Shown piece by piece: positions 44,001 to 49,777 of a stretch of 49,777 nucleotides of DNA. Source of the stretch: an uncultured Bacteriovoracaceae bacterium. Lineage in GTDB: Bacteria > Bdellovibrionota > Bacteriovoracia > Bacteriovoracales > Bacteriovoracaceae. Where the stretch lies: NCBI GenBank assembly GCA_938017795.1, contig CALIJZ010000091.1:1-49777 (forward strand), given 5' to 3'. The translations under genes and the position numbers were made by a program. The notes beneath the pieces were generated by a model. The model made no database searches and had not been told where the DNA came from. It worked only from the letters and a program-made list of their open reading frames with translations. Positions within the stretch are counted from its first letter, which is position 1; each line of letters starts with the position of its first letter.

Positions 44001-44226
44001 AACAAGAGCTGATGAAGCTGAAAAGAAAGATCAAATCTCACGTTTGAATTCTTTTCATGAGTTGCATGCCCATAAGTCTGATGCAGCCCTATTGAGATTA
44101 AGAAATGTGGCCTTAAAAAATGAAAATATTTTCGAAGAACTTTTACACACAGTTAGGTATTGCTCTCTTGGACAAATCACTAATGAGTTATATAAAGTCG
44201 GCGGAAAATATAGAAGGAATATGTAA
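41086..44226 (+). CDS. icmF: Fused isobutyryl-CoA mutase IcmF
   Basis: 1046 residues in the IcmF order. An N-terminal B12-binding domain (Phe-Asp-Gly-His-Asp-Val-Ser at 14-20, with His17 as the lower axial cobalt ligand) is followed by a MeaB-like G-protein chaperone domain (Walker A Gly-Thr-Gly-Gly-Ala-Gly-Lys-Ser at 187-194) and a C-terminal mutase barrel (about 540-1040). It interconverts isobutyryl-CoA and n-butyryl-CoA with adenosylcobalamin; some members also act on pivalyl-CoA. Two stretches, Thr-Ala-Ala-Ser-Leu-Phe-Asp-Gly-His-Asp and Gly-Gly-Gly-Gly-Gly, match IcmF rather than methylmalonyl-CoA mutase. It is directly followed by its adenosyltransferase. Confidence 0.96.
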   Translation: MSERLRFVTAASLFDGHDVSINIMRRILQSYGVEVIHLGHNRSAKEVVDAALSEDAHAVALSSYQGGHNEYFAYVRELLDKAGGQKIKIFGGGGGVITPKEIKALHDKGITKIYSPKDGMELGLEGIIKDMITKATYSTMDGFDVHSYRGKDLSSYELAKVITSIENNKKLPFEITSNKTMVLGITGTGGAGKSSLIDELLLRFHRYYNDKKIALISVDPTKKKTQGALLGDRIRLGSASFDNFYIRSLATRDSKTELSPEIKNVVEFLKSQSFDLIIVETSGIGQASDEIVNIADHAMYVMTPEFGAQTQLEKIEMLDSASFIVINKFEKSRAKDAFRDVRKQYRRNHKDFDGDDIKLPVYGTIASKFNDHGVNQLFYDIAKTFKFELSDALENLTKDKSPKNTTAIIPSSKTNYLRSIADTCRDYRDRSEKIISKLKDFEVLDGASKITGNDFSKNLKELKKEIGSDVFEQIEEFDKTREQYRNGKFSYNVRGKEFSIDTKFESLSGSIINRVSFPNFEYLSQKYRFIANENLPGFFPYATGIFPFKRKDEEPKRMFAGEGGPGRTNNRFHYLSETEKFKRLSTAFDSVTLYGEDPDFRPDIYGKVGESGVSIATLKDMEDLYEGFDLISKFTSVSKTINGPAPIILAMFMNAAINQQLSGADLEDHEKKIEIMKQVRGTVQADILKEDQAQNTCIFSLEFALKMMGDVQEFFCKNNINNYYTVSISGYHIAEAGANPITQLAFTLANGFTFVEYYLNRGLKIDEFCDNLSFFFSNGLDPEYSVLGRVARKIWAVALRDKYGANTKSQKLKYHIQTSGRSLHAQEIDFNDIRTTLQAFLALSDNCNSLHTNAYDEAITTPTEESVRRAMAIQMIINREFGMNKSDNPLQGSFLMDELAVLVEEAVLQEFERISDRGGVLGSMESMYQRGKIQEESLYYERLKDSGEFPIIGVNTFLADNIHDQMDQEIELTRADEAEKKDQISRLNSFHELHAHKSDAALLRLRNVALKNENIFEELLHTVRYCSLGQITNELYKVGGKYRRNM

Positions 44227-44769
44227 GTGGCAAAGATTTATACAAAAACTGGAGATAAGGGACAAACTGCTCTAATCGGTGGAACGAGAATTTCTAAATC
44301 AAACCTAAGGATTGATCTTTATGGAGAGGTTGATGAGTTAAATAGTTTTATTGGTTACCTTCGATCTTATGAAGACAATGAATTGTTACAAATTGTTCAA
44401 AATCAACTCTTTAATCTGGGATCTTTACTTGCTTGTACAATAGATAAAAGAGCTGAGTATAAACTTCCAGCGATAGATTCTTCGTTAATTGAATCGCTTG
44501 AAAAATCCATAGATAAGATGAATGAAGAATTAGCTGAGCTAAAAAACTTTATTCTTCCTACGGGATCAAAGGCAGCAAGTGTTGCTCATCTTTGTAGAAC
44601 AGTAACCCGAAGAGTGGAGCGAAAGCTTGTGAACTTTTCAGAACAATTACAAGGTGAAGAACCCGAGTCTTCGTTTGAGTTTATGAATCGGTTAAGTGAT
44701 TACTTTTTTGTTTTATCTAGATACTTGAATAAAAAAGAAAATATTTCAGAAACGATTTGGACTCCCTAG
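44227..44769 (+). CDS. PduO-type cob(I)alamin adenosyltransferase
   Basis: 180 residues with a GTG start at the base after the icmF stop (AAGGAA upstream). The N-terminal Tyr-Thr-Lys-Thr-Gly-Asp-Lys-Gly-Gln-Thr and the Arg-Thr-Val-Thr-Arg-Arg-Val-Glu-Arg segment form the ATP site of the PduO/MMAB family. It makes adenosylcobalamin for IcmF, so the two form a functional pair. The stop shares the four bases CTAG with the stop of the convergent FHA gene. Confidence 0.96.
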   Translation: MAKIYTKTGDKGQTALIGGTRISKSNLRIDLYGEVDELNSFIGYLRSYEDNELLQIVQNQLFNLGSLLACTIDKRAEYKLPAIDSSLIESLEKSIDKMNEELAELKNFILPTGSKAASVAHLCRTVTRRVERKLVNFSEQLQGEEPESSFEFMNRLSDYFFVLSRYLNKKENISETIWTP

Positions 44770-45206
44770 TCAAAATCTAGGATGAGTTTTGGATTTGTAA
44801 GATCTCCATACTCTTCAACAAAAGCATATTTATCATCACGACCATTAGGACTTCTAAGCTTCATTCTTGATTCCAAAGGAGTATGGTCAGCATCTATGTG
44901 AATATAGGTAGCTCCAAGTGTGATAACATCATCTAGATATAAGTTTACTCTTTCTCTAACTCTTATCTTATTTAATCTAGATCCATTTTTAGATTCGAGG
45001 TCTTCAAAAAATAAATAACCGCCTTGCATTTCAAATTTAAGATGCTTGCTACTAGAAAGAGAATCAATGATTTGCCAGTCTGCTTCTTTAGATCTCCCAA
45101 GAGTCATTGTTTCACCATTTTTGATCGTAAAGTATTTCTGAAAAAGAATTTCAGATTGAAGATCTTTAGCATCTTCAAATTGAACGATTCGCAAAATTGC
45201 TAACAT
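44766..45206 (-). CDS. FHA-domain protein
   Basis: 146 residues from ATG 45206, chosen because GGGAG sits four bases upstream, though the frame is open further back (start possible at 45332) inside the glutaredoxin gene. FHA core: Leu-Gly-Arg-Ser, Ser-Ser-Ser-Lys-His, Glu-Ser-Lys-Asn-Gly-Ser. These residues bind phosphothreonine peptides, so it should read a Ser/Thr kinase signal. No kinase gene is in the window. It follows grxB by one base pair and thus shares an mRNA with it. Confidence 0.85.
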   Translation of the reverse strand: MLAILRIVQFEDAKDLQSEILFQKYFTIKNGETMTLGRSKEADWQIIDSLSSSKHLKFEMQGGYLFFEDLESKNGSRLNKIRVRERVNLYLDDVITLGATYIHIDADHTPLESRMKLRSPNGRDDKYAFVEEYGDLTNPKLILDFD

Positions 45207-45207
45207 C

Positions 45208-45831
45208 TTACTCCCAAGAATCTTTATGATATTCAAAATCACAAAGTTTTTTAATTTGTTGAAGATAGTTATGAATCTTTTCAGAAAATTGAAACTCTGG
45301 AACGATATACATTCCCCATAAATGAGACGCAATTAAAATATCTTCTAGCTCAATTTTATCAGATTCATAGAAAGGTTCAAGCTTACTCTCTAGTTCCGAA
45401 AGTGTTTCGTTTAATCCACTTAAATACTTTTTTCTATCCTTGTATAATTGCTTAAAAGGACCTTTGTAAGCTTCTTTTTTTTCTTGGAAATACTTTCTCG
45501 ACCTATCATTAAACTCAGGAGTGTAGATAAAGTAAGGCATTGCTAAAGGGTGCACAAAACTTCCAAGTTCACTAATAAGTGGTTCAATATTTTGATTCGA
45601 GCAAAGACGATTATCCTTATCAAGTAATTTTATAATATCTAAGCTTTCATTAATCGTTTTCCCATCAGGTTGTTTAATAAGTGGAAGCATTTTTTTACCA
45701 CAAAGCTCTAAAGGTGTTTTTTCGTCATCATAGTCTAATACAATTGATTTATATGGTACTTTTAACAGACCAAGGACGAGCCTAATCCTCACACAAAATG
45801 GGCAGTGTAAATAATGGTATAATGTAATCAT
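45208..45831 (-). CDS. grxB: Glutaredoxin 2
   Basis: 207 residues from ATG 45831 (AAAGGA upstream; the frame also reaches 45858). The active site Cys9-Pro-Phe-Cys12 is at the position seen in E. coli Grx2, in a thioredoxin-like domain followed by an all-helical C-terminal domain as in glutathione S-transferases. It reduces disulfides with glutathione in the cytoplasm. The Pro-Leu-Ile cis-Pro loop and Glu-Ser-Leu-Asp-Ile follow the family. It is divergent from the A-type carrier gene across 61 bp. Confidence 0.93.
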   Translation of the reverse strand: MITLYHYLHCPFCVRIRLVLGLLKVPYKSIVLDYDDEKTPLELCGKKMLPLIKQPDGKTINESLDIIKLLDKDNRLCSNQNIEPLISELGSFVHPLAMPYFIYTPEFNDRSRKYFQEKKEAYKGPFKQLYKDRKKYLSGLNETLSELESKLEPFYESDKIELEDILIASHLWGMYIVPEFQFSEKIHNYLQQIKKLCDFEYHKDSWE

Positions 45832-45892
45832 ATGAGTGTCCTTTAGTGGGTTTATCATTGCAAAATTTAAAGGAATGTTCTACTTAAAATAT

Positions 45893-46219
45893 ATGGAAAA
45901 TTTAATTCAATTAACACCTAAAGCAATAACTAAAATAAAAGAGATCTCTAAGGAAGAGTCTGATCAAAAAGGACTTCGATTAGCAGTGATTGGTGGAGGT
46001 TGTTCTGGGTTTAGTTATAAAATGGATTTTGATTTTAAAAAAGATAAAGATAATGAATTAATCTTTGATGGAGTGAAGGTTTATATTGATCCGAAATCTA
46101 CTATTTATTTGAAAGGTATTGTTCTTGATTTTCAAGATGGTCTTAATGGAAAAGGATTTGTCTTTGATAATCCTAATGCCAAAAATAGTTGTGGTTGTGG
46201 TGAATCTTTCTCTATATGA
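45893..46219 (+). CDS. A-type iron-sulfur carrier (IscA/ErpA/SufA family)
   Basis: 108 residues from ATG 45893 (start ATG 45875 is possible; the frame opens further back). The three ligand Cys are Gly-Gly-Gly-Cys-Ser-Gly-Phe and Ser-Cys-Gly-Cys-Gly. It hands clusters to target proteins in the cytoplasm. Which of IscA, SufA or ErpA it corresponds to cannot be told. Its TGA overlaps the start of the YgfZ-like gene (ATGA), which fits joint work on Fe-S proteins. Confidence 0.94.
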   Translation: MENLIQLTPKAITKIKEISKEESDQKGLRLAVIGGGCSGFSYKMDFDFKKDKDNELIFDGVKVYIDPKSTIYLKGIVLDFQDGLNGKGFVFDNPNAKNSCGCGESFSI

Positions 46220-47607
46220 AATATCTTGATCTCCTTCTAGATGGAGGGGCATTTCCTGTTAACTTGAGAAGGGTTGTTATAGAAGGCCCAGATGCACAAT
46301 CTTATTTGATCAATCAAACAACAAATTCTTTATCTACAAGTCGAGCAAAAATTCATTCTTTACTTGATATTAAAGGGAAAATCGCATCTTTTTTTTCACT
46401 TATTAAGCTTAATGAAAATAAATTTTTAATATTTCTTGATTCGAAAGATTACGAAGCATTTCTTGAAAGGATAGAAAAATATAAAATTATTGAAGAGTTT
46501 GAAATTTCAAGTAAGGAAGTTCAAGGATATTTTGTTTTTGGAAAAAGAAATAAGATTTCTGGAGAAAAAATTATTATTTGGGGAATAGAAGGCGTCTTTG
46601 TCGAAAACTTAGATAATTCAATTAAGCTAGTTGATACTAATAAACTTAAAACTCTTCAGGGGATCACAGGAGATGAGAGAGGAAGATTTTTAAATGAGAC
46701 TAGATATCTGGATTTTTGCTATGATAGATCTAAAGGCTGTTTTCTCGGTCAAGAAATTGTATCTAAAATTGATGTTCATAGAAAGAGCTCAAAGTTTCCA
46801 ATACTTTTAGAAGATGTAAACACTTTAGAGCAATCTATATTTCATGCCGCAAGAGCTGATCGTATCTCAGGGAAAGAAATAGAGCATGAAGGAAAATTAA
46901 AAAAAGTATCAACCTATCCTGTGTTTATAAAAGATGATAATGATTTGGCGCAAGACTTATATGAGCAAGCCTTAAGAATATTTACAGAAGAGGAAGAAAC
47001 TACTCTTGCATTGGAGCTTTTGGATTATAGTCTTGAATATAAGCCAGACTTTCTAGATGCTCTAGAGATGAAAGGAGTTATCTTAGGTCGAATTGAAAAA
47101 TATCAAGAGGCCATTGAGGTGATGAAAAAATTATCTAGTTTTGATGAAAGTTCAGTGATGGCTCATACAAATTTATCTCTTTTTTATATGAAGATAGGAG
47201 ATATTGAGAACGCGGAAATAGAAAAATCAAATGCTACTCTTAAGTCTTTTAAAGAAATGGGAGTCAAGGCAGATAAAGAGGAAAAAAACTTAGAAAGAAA
47301 AAAAATGTTTGAAAGTGTTTTAGAAATTGATGAGTTTGATGAGATTGCAAATTATGGTTTGGGTACGATTTTCTTAGAAGAAGGTGACTTGGATCGAAGT
47401 GAGTTTTATTTAAAAAGAGTTTTAGATCATAATAAAAAGCATTCAGTTTCTTATTTGGCTTTGGCTAAGCTTTATAAGAAAAGTAATAAAGATTTAGAGT
47501 TGAGAGAAATTTTAACACTTGGCCTTGATGTGTCTTCTAAAAATGGAGATTTTCAACCTGCCAATGAAATGCAATCAATGCTCATTGATTTGAATAAAGC
47601 TACTTAG
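46216..47607 (+). CDS. ygfZ: YgfZ/CAF17-like folate-binding protein fused to TPR repeats
   Basis: 463 residues. Residues 1-200 are GcvT-like, and Lys-Gly-Cys-Phe-Leu-Gly-Gln-Glu (173-180, Cys175) is the YgfZ/CAF17 signature needed for its role in Fe-S enzyme maturation. From about 225 to the end there are TPR-like helix pairs (Ala-Leu-Glu-Leu-Leu...Ala-Leu-Glu-Met...), absent from E. coli YgfZ (326 residues). The normal C-terminal barrel of YgfZ seems shortened or replaced. The start overlaps the A-type carrier stop. The TPR part may bring partners to the folate-dependent step. Confidence 0.88.
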   Translation: MKYLDLLLDGGAFPVNLRRVVIEGPDAQSYLINQTTNSLSTSRAKIHSLLDIKGKIASFFSLIKLNENKFLIFLDSKDYEAFLERIEKYKIIEEFEISSKEVQGYFVFGKRNKISGEKIIIWGIEGVFVENLDNSIKLVDTNKLKTLQGITGDERGRFLNETRYLDFCYDRSKGCFLGQEIVSKIDVHRKSSKFPILLEDVNTLEQSIFHAARADRISGKEIEHEGKLKKVSTYPVFIKDDNDLAQDLYEQALRIFTEEEETTLALELLDYSLEYKPDFLDALEMKGVILGRIEKYQEAIEVMKKLSSFDESSVMAHTNLSLFYMKIGDIENAEIEKSNATLKSFKEMGVKADKEEKNLERKKMFESVLEIDEFDEIANYGLGTIFLEEGDLDRSEFYLKRVLDHNKKHSVSYLALAKLYKKSNKDLELREILTLGLDVSSKNGDFQPANEMQSMLIDLNKAT

Positions 47608-47939
47608 TTTTTACAGTTAAAATATTTGTGAGTTGGAATAGTTTGATTTTTTTCTAAAGTACAATCAAGAGTAATAATCAATTCTTGGCAAGTTAGTCCA
47701 TCCTGAGTAGAAAGAATTTTTTGACCGTAGCTATAAGTATGTTGAACTTCATTTTTTACAACGTCTAGATTTTCTCTAATTTTTAGATGAAGAGAATAAT
47801 CAATATCTCCAGATATCATATTTGAGAATTCATCGTTTTCATGGATATAGTCACCTATAAGAGCGATTGATTTATCAATATTACACTGAGCAAAAGTGGA
47901 TAAGTTTAGTAAAATTGTTAAAAAGATTAAAATTTTCAT
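47604..47939 (-). CDS. Small secreted Cys-containing protein
   Basis: 111 residues with a signal peptide cut near Phe-Ala-Gln-Cys. The mature part has four Cys (one next to the N terminus, one mid and two near the end), suggesting two disulfides. No family is recognised. Its stop shares bases with the convergent ygfZ stop. The N-terminal Cys follows Gln, not a lipobox, so I call it a periplasmic or secreted protein rather than a lipoprotein. Confidence 0.75.
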   Translation of the reverse strand: MKILIFLTILLNLSTFAQCNIDKSIALIGDYIHENDEFSNMISGDIDYSLHLKIRENLDVVKNEVQHTYSYGQKILSTQDGLTCQELIITLDCTLEKNQTIPTHKYFNCKN

Positions 47940-48151
47940 AGCTCATTTTCTCATAGAAGAACAATCAAGATTGGAAGAGATATAGATTTTTCAAGGTTTC
48001 AAGGTCACCGTGCCTAAGTATCTGTATTTATGAGAAAAAAGTGTCAAAAAGTTAATCAAATGAGCTGGGCCATTACTGATAACTCATTGATAGATAATGG
48101 AAAAAAAAGGCAAGTCCTTTTATTGAATCCAGTGCAAGTTTAGAATATTGG

Positions 48152-49777
48152 ATGAATAAAATTTTAATAGCCTTCTTGTTTCTAATAACTATTTCTTGCA
48201 ATCAAAAGACTGCAGAAACTGAATCCTCTAATGTATCACCGGAGTTTCAATTTAGTGAAAGTGATTCAAAAGAAATTAAAAAACTTTTGATAAAAGGTGA
48301 GGCTTTAAAGTATTTTGAATTGATAGAAGATGACTTTGATAAAAAAACATCACAATCATATTGGGTTCTCCAAAATAGCCAAGGAGCTGTAAAAATAACA
48401 AAGATACCAGGTGTTAGCTCGGGAGAATATGTTTCCTTTAAAGACATATCTAAACTCAAGCTAGAACAACAAAGAATTCCTGGAGTTAAAAATGAAAAAG
48501 TTTTTGCTAGAAGCTTTGGTCCTTATCATGTCTTGGCAGTTGTCCCTGAATTCAATGACGTAAAGTTCAGTGACTTCATTTCTACTAACGATTTAAGAGA
48601 AAGAATGGAAGAGTTCCAGCAATATTTCGACACTGTATCAGAAGGGAAAATAAAGATTAAGTTTTCAGTAAAAGAAGTAAAGGTAAATGATGGTTTTTTT
48701 ACCAACAGCTCAGGATCGATGTGTAATTTAAATACAGTGAGTAGAAGAATTAAGGCAGTACCTGGTATTTACGATGAACTTACTCATACTCACTTAATGA
48801 CATTTTACCCGGCAAAACCAGATGTTTATACCAAGTGTCGATTTGGAGGCGTTGCAGCTCTGAATGGAAACCTTTCAATAGTAATAAATGGAAATGCTCA
48901 GACTGTTGCACATGAGTTTGGCCATAATTTAGGCTTAAGACATGCTGGGGGATATAGATATGATGAAAATGGAGAGATAACATCGAGTTATTCTTATTAT
49001 GGAGACCATTCTTGTCCTCAAGGAAGCGGTTATCATCATTTTAATGGTTTTAATTTATATAGGTTAGGGACAGCAAAGACGATAGATATAAAGGAATCAG
49101 AAGAGTTTGATTTAGTTCGATTTTCATCTGAAGGAAATAAAGTTGCTAAAATTTCTTTACCATCAATAAGTGCTCCTGAAGAAACCAAAGATTTCTACTT
49201 TTCCTTAAGAGATGATGAGTCATTAAGTCATCAATTGCACGGTAGATATTTTGGTTTAAATATTCATGCACCAAGAGGAAGTACAGGTCACTCAGCTTAT
49301 ATCGGAACGCTTGGAACTGGAGATAGATATTTAAAATTTAATAATGGTTATGTCCTAATTGTTCTTGGCTCTGAAATAGATGATTCAATATCAGGAAGAG
49401 CATCGATTTTTACAAGAGGAAGGTTTATCGTTAAGAAAGAGTCTGAGGTTGATTTTGATAACTTGCCTAAAGTCACTTCGACAACAACTTCGACAACAAC
49501 TTCGACAACAACTTCGACAACAACTTCGACAACAACTTCAACAACAACTTCAACAACAACTTCAACAACAACTTCAACAACAACTTCAACAACAACTTCA
49601 ACAACAACTTCAACAACAACTTCAACAACAACTTCAACAACAACTTCAACAACAACTTCAACAACAACTTCGACAACACAACCAAGAGTGGATAAAAACT
49701 TTAATGATAAGACACTAAATCATATTACTGCCAAGTATTCAGAAGTTGTTAAGAGAACAATAGTTGTTGATGATAAG
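48152..49777 (+). CDS. Lipoprotein metalloprotease, metzincin (M11-like), 3' end missing
   Basis: At least 542 residues; the frame is open to the window end. Lipobox Thr-Ile-Ser-Cys (C16) with Asn at +2. Zinc motif His254-Glu-Phe-Gly-His258-Asn-Leu-Gly-Leu-Arg-His264 is a complete HExxHxxGxxH. The following Tyr-Gly-Asp-His-Ser-Cys-Pro-Gln-Gly (283-291) aligns with the Met-turn segment of gametolysin-like (M11) enzymes, but has Gln290 where Met is expected. A 68-residue Thr-Ser-Thr-Thr linker follows (49475-49678) and then another domain begins. No strong ribosome site is visible. It likely acts on proteins at the cell surface. Confidence 0.9.
   Translation, partial: MNKILIAFLFLITISCNQKTAETESSNVSPEFQFSESDSKEIKKLLIKGEALKYFELIEDDFDKKTSQSYWVLQNSQGAVKITKIPGVSSGEYVSFKDISKLKLEQQRIPGVKNEKVFARSFGPYHVLAVVPEFNDVKFSDFISTNDLRERMEEFQQYFDTVSEGKIKIKFSVKEVKVNDGFFTNSSGSMCNLNTVSRRIKAVPGIYDELTHTHLMTFYPAKPDVYTKCRFGGVAALNGNLSIVINGNAQTVAHEFGHNLGLRHAGGYRYDENGEITSSYSYYGDHSCPQGSGYHHFNGFNLYRLGTAKTIDIKESEEFDLVRFSSEGNKVAKISLPSISAPEETKDFYFSLRDDESLSHQLHGRYFGLNIHAPRGSTGHSAYIGTLGTGDRYLKFNNGYVLIVLGSEIDDSISGRASIFTRGRFIVKKESEVDFDNLPKVTSTTTSTTTSTTTSTTTSTTTSTTTSTTTSTTTSTTTSTTTSTTTSTTTSTTTSTTTSTTTSTTTSTTQPRVDKNFNDKTLNHITAKYSEVVKRTIVVDDK
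49475..49678 (+). repeat. 12-bp tandem repeat, 17 units, coding for (Thr-Ser-Thr-Thr)n
   Basis: Seventeen units of ACTTC(G/A)ACAACA in the frame of the metalloprotease. Units 1-5 have TCG, 6-16 have TCA and 17 has TCG; otherwise they are identical, so the array spread recently. The 12-bp unit keeps the frame when copy number changes, so linker length can vary without loss of the downstream domain. Confidence 0.97.

Noticed and set aside
48031-48147. 37-codon open frame upstream of the metalloprotease
   Set aside because: It has ATG but no ribosome site, no signal peptide and no recognisable motif; it is likely chance.
49473-49718. Gln/Leu- and Lys/Leu-rich open frames over the 12-bp repeat
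   Set aside because: They are out-of-frame readings of the repeat; only the Thr-Ser-Thr-Thr frame joins a lipobox, a zinc motif and a continuous gene.

Overview
This is an AT-rich chromosomal window from a Gram-negative bacterium, with 44 protein genes called and one tRNA. The best guess for the organism is a member of the Bdellovibrionota, close to Bacteriovorax/Halobacteriovorax. That rests on inference: the base composition, the very high density of secreted proteins and lipoproteins, a CHASE2 histidine kinase next to an NtrC-type regulator, the fused B12 mutase IcmF, and AmgK/MurU cell-wall salvage. No rRNA or other decisive marker is present. No insertion sequence, integrase, CRISPR array or prophage gene was seen.

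Layout. 1-2630: 3' part of a large low-complexity gene that opens with nine in-frame 18-bp repeats. 2631-4073: outer-membrane barrel on the minus strand. 4150-6036: compact class A penicillin-binding protein, followed by tRNA-Gln. 6146-8582: two secreted proteins of unknown role. 8780-14940: two large lipoproteins, one ending in a dockerin-like module and one built from about 16 Cys-rich repeats. 14996-16243: secreted NlpC/P60-like protein. 16347-18991: housekeeping operon prs-pth-ychF. 19021-22035: secreted protein, a von Willebrand A lipoprotein and a lipoprotein with a Ser/Thr linker. 22037-24733 (minus): barrel protein, a 43-residue LptM-like lipoprotein that starts at TTG inside the gene before it, folK and an acyl-CoA dehydrogenase. 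24834-25484: deoxynucleoside kinase. 25618-29716: LysM lipoprotein, then an overlapping operon of a degenerate M48-like lipoprotein, amgK and murU, then a small lipoprotein. 29728-30821 (minus): BFD-like ferredoxin and an endonuclease IV-like barrel. 30941-35457: CHASE2 kinase, sigma-54 activator, lspA and a short Lgt-like protein in one tight run. 35540-37003: subtilase. 37084-40581: two paralogous exported proteins on either side of an inverted membrane-protein gene. 40621-44769: ferredoxin, icmF and its cobalamin adenosyltransferase. 44766-45831 (minus): glutaredoxin 2 and an FHA protein. 45893-47607: A-type Fe-S carrier overlapping a YgfZ-TPR fusion. 47604-47939: small secreted protein. 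48152 to the window end: lipoprotein metalloprotease with a 17-unit (Thr-Ser-Thr-Thr) linker.

Themes. Nine predicted lipoproteins lie in the window, none with Asp at +2, so under the classical Lol rule all would go to the outer membrane. The lipoprotein signal peptidase and an Lgt-like enzyme are encoded downstream of a two-component system. Peptidoglycan also recurs (class A PBP, LysM, NlpC-like, AmgK/MurU), as does Fe-S/redox work (A-type carrier, YgfZ, two ferredoxins, Grx2). Several surface proteins carry in-frame minisatellite linkers whose length could change without loss of reading frame.
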